From assembly GCA_942492115.1 (NCBI GenBank), contig CALODL010000002.1, forward strand, positions 186,001 through 250,000: 64,000 bases of DNA, written 5' to 3'. This document shows positions 61,087-64,000 of the stretch, one piece after another. The notes under the pieces were generated by a model. It was not told where the DNA came from, ran no database searches, and was given only the letters and a program-made list of their open reading frames with translations. Both the position numbers and the translations under genes were made by a program. Every line of letters begins with the position of its first letter. The first letter of the stretch is position 1. Origin of the DNA: CALODL01 sp942492115. Lineage in GTDB: Bacteria; Planctomycetota; Phycisphaerae; UBA1845; CAIVHJ01.

Positions 61087-62208
61087 ATGGCGGAAACGTC
61101 ACAGTGTTATGATGTCATTGTTGTTGGGGCCAGCGTCTCGGGCGCTACCGTGGCGGCGTTGCTCGCTGCGGGCGGAAACTCGGTCGCACTGCTCGAGGCG
61201 GAGGCCCTGTCCGATATTCCCCCGGCGGCCTCGCTGCTCAATCCGGAATGCGGGGCCATCCTGGACACGGTTGGCTTGAACCAGTCCGCGGTTGGAGCCG
61301 CAGAGCAAACGTCCTATCGCTTTCACCTTGCCGATTTCTCCAAGACCATTACCCCGAAGAAGCCCAAGGACACCGTGCATGTCGTTGAGCACGCAACGTT
61401 GATCACCAGGATGATCGAACAGGCGGCGGCCCATCCCGGATTCACGGCCGAAGCCGGTCAGCGGGTACTCAGAATGGTCGCCGGCGAGCGCGTCATGGCC
61501 TGCCATCTGGAGAATGGCCGGATCGTGGAAGGGCGTCTTGCCGTCCTGGCGACTGGAGCAGGATGTCCGTTGGCCGAGCAGCTGAGCATCTGCAGTGGGA
61601 TCCGTGAAGCGGGCGTGTATGCCGCCCGCTACCGGTGTCCGGGCGGTGATCTTGGTCGCCTCGGGCACACGGATTGCATCCTGGGGCTGGGAGGGGGCGA
61701 CGGCGTCGGGTACCGCCTGACGACCGGTGAAACGTTGACCGTGGCGGTTGGGGTGCGGGATTCAGGGGCCCGCGCGATCAACGAACTCATGCAGATTTCT
61801 GCCCACATGGTTGCTGCCGGCCTGCTGCCCGCCGACTGGCAGACGCATGCGGCGGGAACCCGGGCGCAATGGAGCCCGGCGGGCGGGGCTCTCGAAATCG
61901 AGAATCACGTTGGGAAGCTGACCGTTGCAATCGGTGGCGTTGGGGGCTTCGTCGCAGGGTTTACGAATGAAACCGTTTATCCGGGCATGTGGTCGGCCCA
62001 GCTGGCAGCCAACGTGATTTCAGAAGCCCTGCTGTGCAGTCAGCCACAGGACAAGCTCCGCGACTTTGATCGTGAATGGCGTATGACCATGGCGGAGTAT
62101 CTGCGTCCGCCCAACACGGATGCGCAATCGCTCCTGCCGCTGATCTTTTCGAACCAGCAAATGGCCGACAAGATGCTCGAATCACTGGTTCTCGGAACCA
62201 ATTTCTAG
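61087..62208 (+). CDS. FAD-dependent oxidoreductase, geranylgeranyl-reductase-like
   Basis: 373 residues. N-terminal Rossmann FAD motif YDVIVVGASVSGATVAALLAA (GASVSG instead of GGGPAG) and a substrate/FAD segment VAIGGVGGFVAGFTNETVYPG near residue 285. The layout follows geranylgeranyl reductase and related flavoprotein monooxygenases. The substrate is unknown. It lies 90 bp after the RsbW-like gene, without a visible terminator between them. Confidence 0.7.
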   Translation: MAETSQCYDVIVVGASVSGATVAALLAAGGNSVALLEAEALSDIPPAASLLNPECGAILDTVGLNQSAVGAAEQTSYRFHLADFSKTITPKKPKDTVHVVEHATLITRMIEQAAAHPGFTAEAGQRVLRMVAGERVMACHLENGRIVEGRLAVLATGAGCPLAEQLSICSGIREAGVYAARYRCPGGDLGRLGHTDCILGLGGGDGVGYRLTTGETLTVAVGVRDSGARAINELMQISAHMVAAGLLPADWQTHAAGTRAQWSPAGGALEIENHVGKLTVAIGGVGGFVAGFTNETVYPGMWSAQLAANVISEALLCSQPQDKLRDFDREWRMTMAEYLRPPNTDAQSLLPLIFSNQQMADKMLESLVLGTNF

Positions 62209-62330
62209 CGCAAGCCATTGTCCAGTAACAGCTTATTTGTGCCGGCGCGCTCGTTTTCGGGCTGTTTGCGGCGGATGGAGACGGGATGTGTGTCGGCCTG
62301 GCGACGTGCAGGTGATGCGGCCCGCCAAGA

Positions 62331-62352
62331 GTTCGTGAAATTTTTCACGAAC
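62331..62352. promoter_or_regulatory. 22-bp palindrome, operator-like
   Basis: GTTCGTGAAA, spacer TT, TTTCACGAAC: a perfect 10-bp inverted repeat. It lies 123 bp after the oxidoreductase stop and 24 bp before a sigma-28-like promoter. There is no T-run, so a repressor site is more likely than a terminator. Confidence 0.5.
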
Positions 62353-62375
62353 CCCGTTTATCAGCATTGATTTCC

Positions 62376-62404
62376 TCAAGGATCCGAACCTCTGCCGCCG
62401 ATAG
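62376..62404 (+). promoter_or_regulatory. Sigma-28-like (FliA) promoter candidate
   Basis: TCAAG, 16-base spacer, GCCGATAG; the FliA pattern is TCAAG-N15-GCCGATAA. It lies about 200 bp before the FlgM-like gene. Confidence 0.4.
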
Positions 62405-62609
62405 ACTGGTGTCGGGCGGGCCGCCCGGCCGGGCACGAGGATGGTTGCCCGCAGGTTTGAGTCAACACGCGTCTCTGGGCACACCTCTCACTCCCGGTTC
62501 ATGGATGAATGGGTTGGGGCGGGCTGCGGTTCGCCGATGTCGACAGGCATCGGGTATTCCGTAGCGCGGCAAACGGTGGCGCGCGCCGTAAACCCTGGAA
62601 GGATCCTCA

Positions 62610-62912
62610 ATGGAACATGTCAGCAACGTCAGCAGCCAGTCAGGTGCCGACCGTCTCGCCCAGCTACGCCTCGCACAAAGCGAGGCACAAACACACCCCG
62701 TGGCGCCGCCGTCGACTGCCGAACCCCGAGCAGACGAGGCGGAGATTTCCGAGCTGGGTCGTATCCTCGGGCAGGCCCACGAACAGCCCGGTATCAGGGC
62801 AGATAAAGTGGCGGCTGCGCGACTCGCACTTCAGGAAAACGAAGAACTGTTCATTACTGAACGCCTGGGTCCGACCATCGACAGCGTCATCGCTGAACTT
62901 GACGATGCGTGA
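62610..62912 (+). CDS. FlgM-like small protein (putative anti-sigma-28)
   Basis: 100 residues; GGAAGGATCCTCA before the ATG at 62610. The first half is polar and disordered (QSGADRLAQLRLAQSEAQTH). The second half, GIRADKVAAARLALQENEEL and ITERLGPTIDSVIAELDD, follows the pattern of FlgM (RxxKVxxLKxAIxxGxY, then a helix ending the protein), but the match is weak. FlgM binds FliA until the flagellar hook is finished. A sigma-28-like promoter upstream and a strong terminator downstream (62938-62968) fit a single-gene unit under such control. Confidence 0.45.
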   Translation: MEHVSNVSSQSGADRLAQLRLAQSEAQTHPVAPPSTAEPRADEAEISELGRILGQAHEQPGIRADKVAAARLALQENEELFITERLGPTIDSVIAELDDA

Positions 62913-62937
62913 ATGACGCACATTCGAAGAACATGAC

Positions 62938-62968
62938 GGCCGCACCTCGGGGTGCGGCCTTTTTTTTT
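62938..62968 (+). terminator. Intrinsic terminator of the FlgM-like gene
   Basis: Perfect 9-bp stem GGCCGCACC/GGTGCGGCC with loop TCGG, followed by nine T, 25 bases after the stop. Confidence 0.95.
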
Positions 62969-63056
62969 GGTTGTTCACGGATTTGCGGGACCGGACGTCC
63001 TCCAGCCGGTTTCGCCGCATCTGGCCCCGATGCGCGACTGCAGCTATAGTGCCGGC

Positions 63057-63725
63057 ATGATTCTCGACGCCGAGACCACGAAGCAACTGGCCAAGGAGGA
63101 ATTCGAGGCCTGGGCGCGGACCTACGATCGGTCGCTGCTCAACTATTTTCTATTTCAGCCTTCGTCCCACATGTTCCTCGAGGAATTGGCCCATTGGCAC
63201 AAGGATCACGCGACGACGTTCGACATCCTCGACATCGGATGCGGGACAGGTACGTTTCTTGCCATGATCGCAGCGAGTTCGTTGCCGGCGCGTTCGCTGG
63301 TTGGTTTGGACTACGCGATGGAGATGTGCCTGCAGGCCAGCAAGAAGGCTGGCGCCGCCGGGGTCGAGCGCATGCCGTTCATTCACGGCGACAGTGAGCA
63401 CCTGCCCTTTGCCGACAGCTCGTTCGATATTGTGACCTGTGCCAACTCGTTTCATCATTATCCCAATCAGCAAGCCGTCGTTCGCGAAATGCGTCGTGTG
63501 CTGCGTCCCGGTGGGCGACTGATGATCATCGATGGGTTTCGGGACAACGTCATCGGTTGGGTCATGTTCGATGTGATCATCACCACGATCGAGAAGTCGG
63601 TGTACCATGCGCCGGCGACGATCATGCGTGACTATTTTGCCGAGGCCGGACTGGTCAACGTCCATCAACGTAAGTTCAACCTGCTGTTCCCGGCGTTCGT
63701 GACCGTCGGGGCGGTGGAAGCATGA
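63057..63725 (+). CDS. Class I SAM-dependent methyltransferase (UbiE-like)
   Basis: 222 residues from the ATG at 63057; the frame upstream runs through the terminator and is rejected. Motif I is DILDIGCGTGTFLAM, followed by VGLDYAMEM, an acidic motif HGDSEHLPFADSSFDIVTC and LRPGGRLMIIDGF. This is the pattern of Methyltransf_11/UbiE proteins. The C-terminal part has a hydrophobic segment (NVIGWVMFDVIITTIE), so the substrate may be lipophilic. The acceptor is not known. Confidence 0.85.
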   Translation: MILDAETTKQLAKEEFEAWARTYDRSLLNYFLFQPSSHMFLEELAHWHKDHATTFDILDIGCGTGTFLAMIAASSLPARSLVGLDYAMEMCLQASKKAGAAGVERMPFIHGDSEHLPFADSSFDIVTCANSFHHYPNQQAVVREMRRVLRPGGRLMIIDGFRDNVIGWVMFDVIITTIEKSVYHAPATIMRDYFAEAGLVNVHQRKFNLLFPAFVTVGAVEA

Positions 63726-63751
63726 TACTCTCATAGGACTAGAGGACGCCG

Positions 63752-64000
63752 GTGTCATCTTCCCGTGACAAACAACTCGCTGATCTCAATACGCTGATTG
63801 ACGTGTCGCGTCAGCTTGGGGCCGAGACCGAACTCGACCCGCTGCTCAAGAGCATCGAGCAGGCGGCGCTCAAAGTCCTCGATTGCGCGCGTGCGACCGT
63901 GTTCCTGTACGATCGTGCGGCGAAGGAACTGTACAGCCAGGTGGCAACGGGCGTCGAACGCATCAGCTTCCCGGCCGACCGCGGAATTGCCGGCGAGGCT
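63752..64000 (+). CDS. GAF-domain protein, 3' partial
   Basis: An open frame from the GTG at 63752 to the window end (83 residues, no stop). It reads DKQLADLNTLIDVSRQLGAE, then SIEQAALKVLDCARATVFLYD, SQVATGVERISFP and DRGIAGEA. This is the start of a GAF domain. Such domains stand at the N-terminus of RsbU-type phosphatases, diguanylate cyclases, sigma-54 activators or kinases; the output domain is outside the window. AGAGGA lies upstream. Confidence 0.85.
   Translation, partial: MSSSRDKQLADLNTLIDVSRQLGAETELDPLLKSIEQAALKVLDCARATVFLYDRAAKELYSQVATGVERISFPADRGIAGEA

Overview
The window reads as chromosomal DNA of a high-GC planctomycete, most likely of the Phycisphaerae type. The signs are a secreted protein with GC-type dockerin-like repeats, small membrane proteins ending in a CxxCGY-x-LRG zinc ribbon, several copies of short planctomycete-type hypothetical families, a bacterial complex I operon and many GTG/TTG starts. 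Family assignments rest on motif recognition only; no search was run.

Layout. 1-3.7 kb: end of a dockerin/cohesin-like secreted protein, a decayed four-helix-bundle (S23/IVP) gene and a Clp-like AAA+ ATPase with no N domain and a degenerate first ATPase module. 3.84-13.9 kb: an accessory block bounded by an intact tRNA-Ile2(CAU) gene and an exact 45-bp copy of that tRNA's 3' half, the classic footprint of an element integrated into a tRNA. It holds an intact ISL3 element (perfect 8-bp target duplication), small hypothetical genes, a three-site 9-bp-periodic GGGAC repeat, and several truncated or frameshifted genes, but no visible integrase. 14-16.4 kb: a small unknown protein, a structured intergenic stretch and cysC. 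16.5-21 kb: a pseudopilin cluster (G-, H-, J-, I-, K/PilX-like) in which two minor pseudopilins carry large extracellular modules (LamG-like plus PKD; CBM4/9-like). 21.2-22 kb: a homocysteine S-methyltransferase-like gene. 22.3-37.7 kb: a complete nuoA-N operon (separate nuoC and nuoD), interrupted only by a lipoprotein gene between nuoD and nuoE.

37.8-43.7 kb: a frameshifted sensor kinase, a stand-alone Clp_N protein, a C-terminal processing protease, two miniature relatives of the ISL3 element and a truncated DinG-like protein that has lost its Walker A lysine. 43.6-50.8 kb, all on the minus strand: thiG/thiS, polyamine genes (pyruvoyl arginine decarboxylase and agmatinase), rdgB, a SPOR-like lipoprotein, rph, tsaE and thiL. 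51-53.9 kb: trkA-trkH potassium uptake. 53.9-59.2 kb, minus strand: a GT9 glycosyltransferase, mnmA, a GlmM-like phosphohexomutase and dnaA with an unusual Pro/Ala tail; a candidate oriC lies just upstream of dnaA. 59.5-64 kb: a double-GNAT protein, an RsbW-like kinase, an FAD oxidoreductase, a FlgM-like small protein behind a sigma-28-like promoter, a methyltransferase and the start of a GAF protein.

The strongest leads are the lectin-bearing pseudopilin operon, the tRNA-bounded island, the miniature ISL3 derivatives sitting in terminator T-tracts, and two nucleotide-dependent machines (Clp-like and DinG-like) that keep their fold but have lost key catalytic residues.
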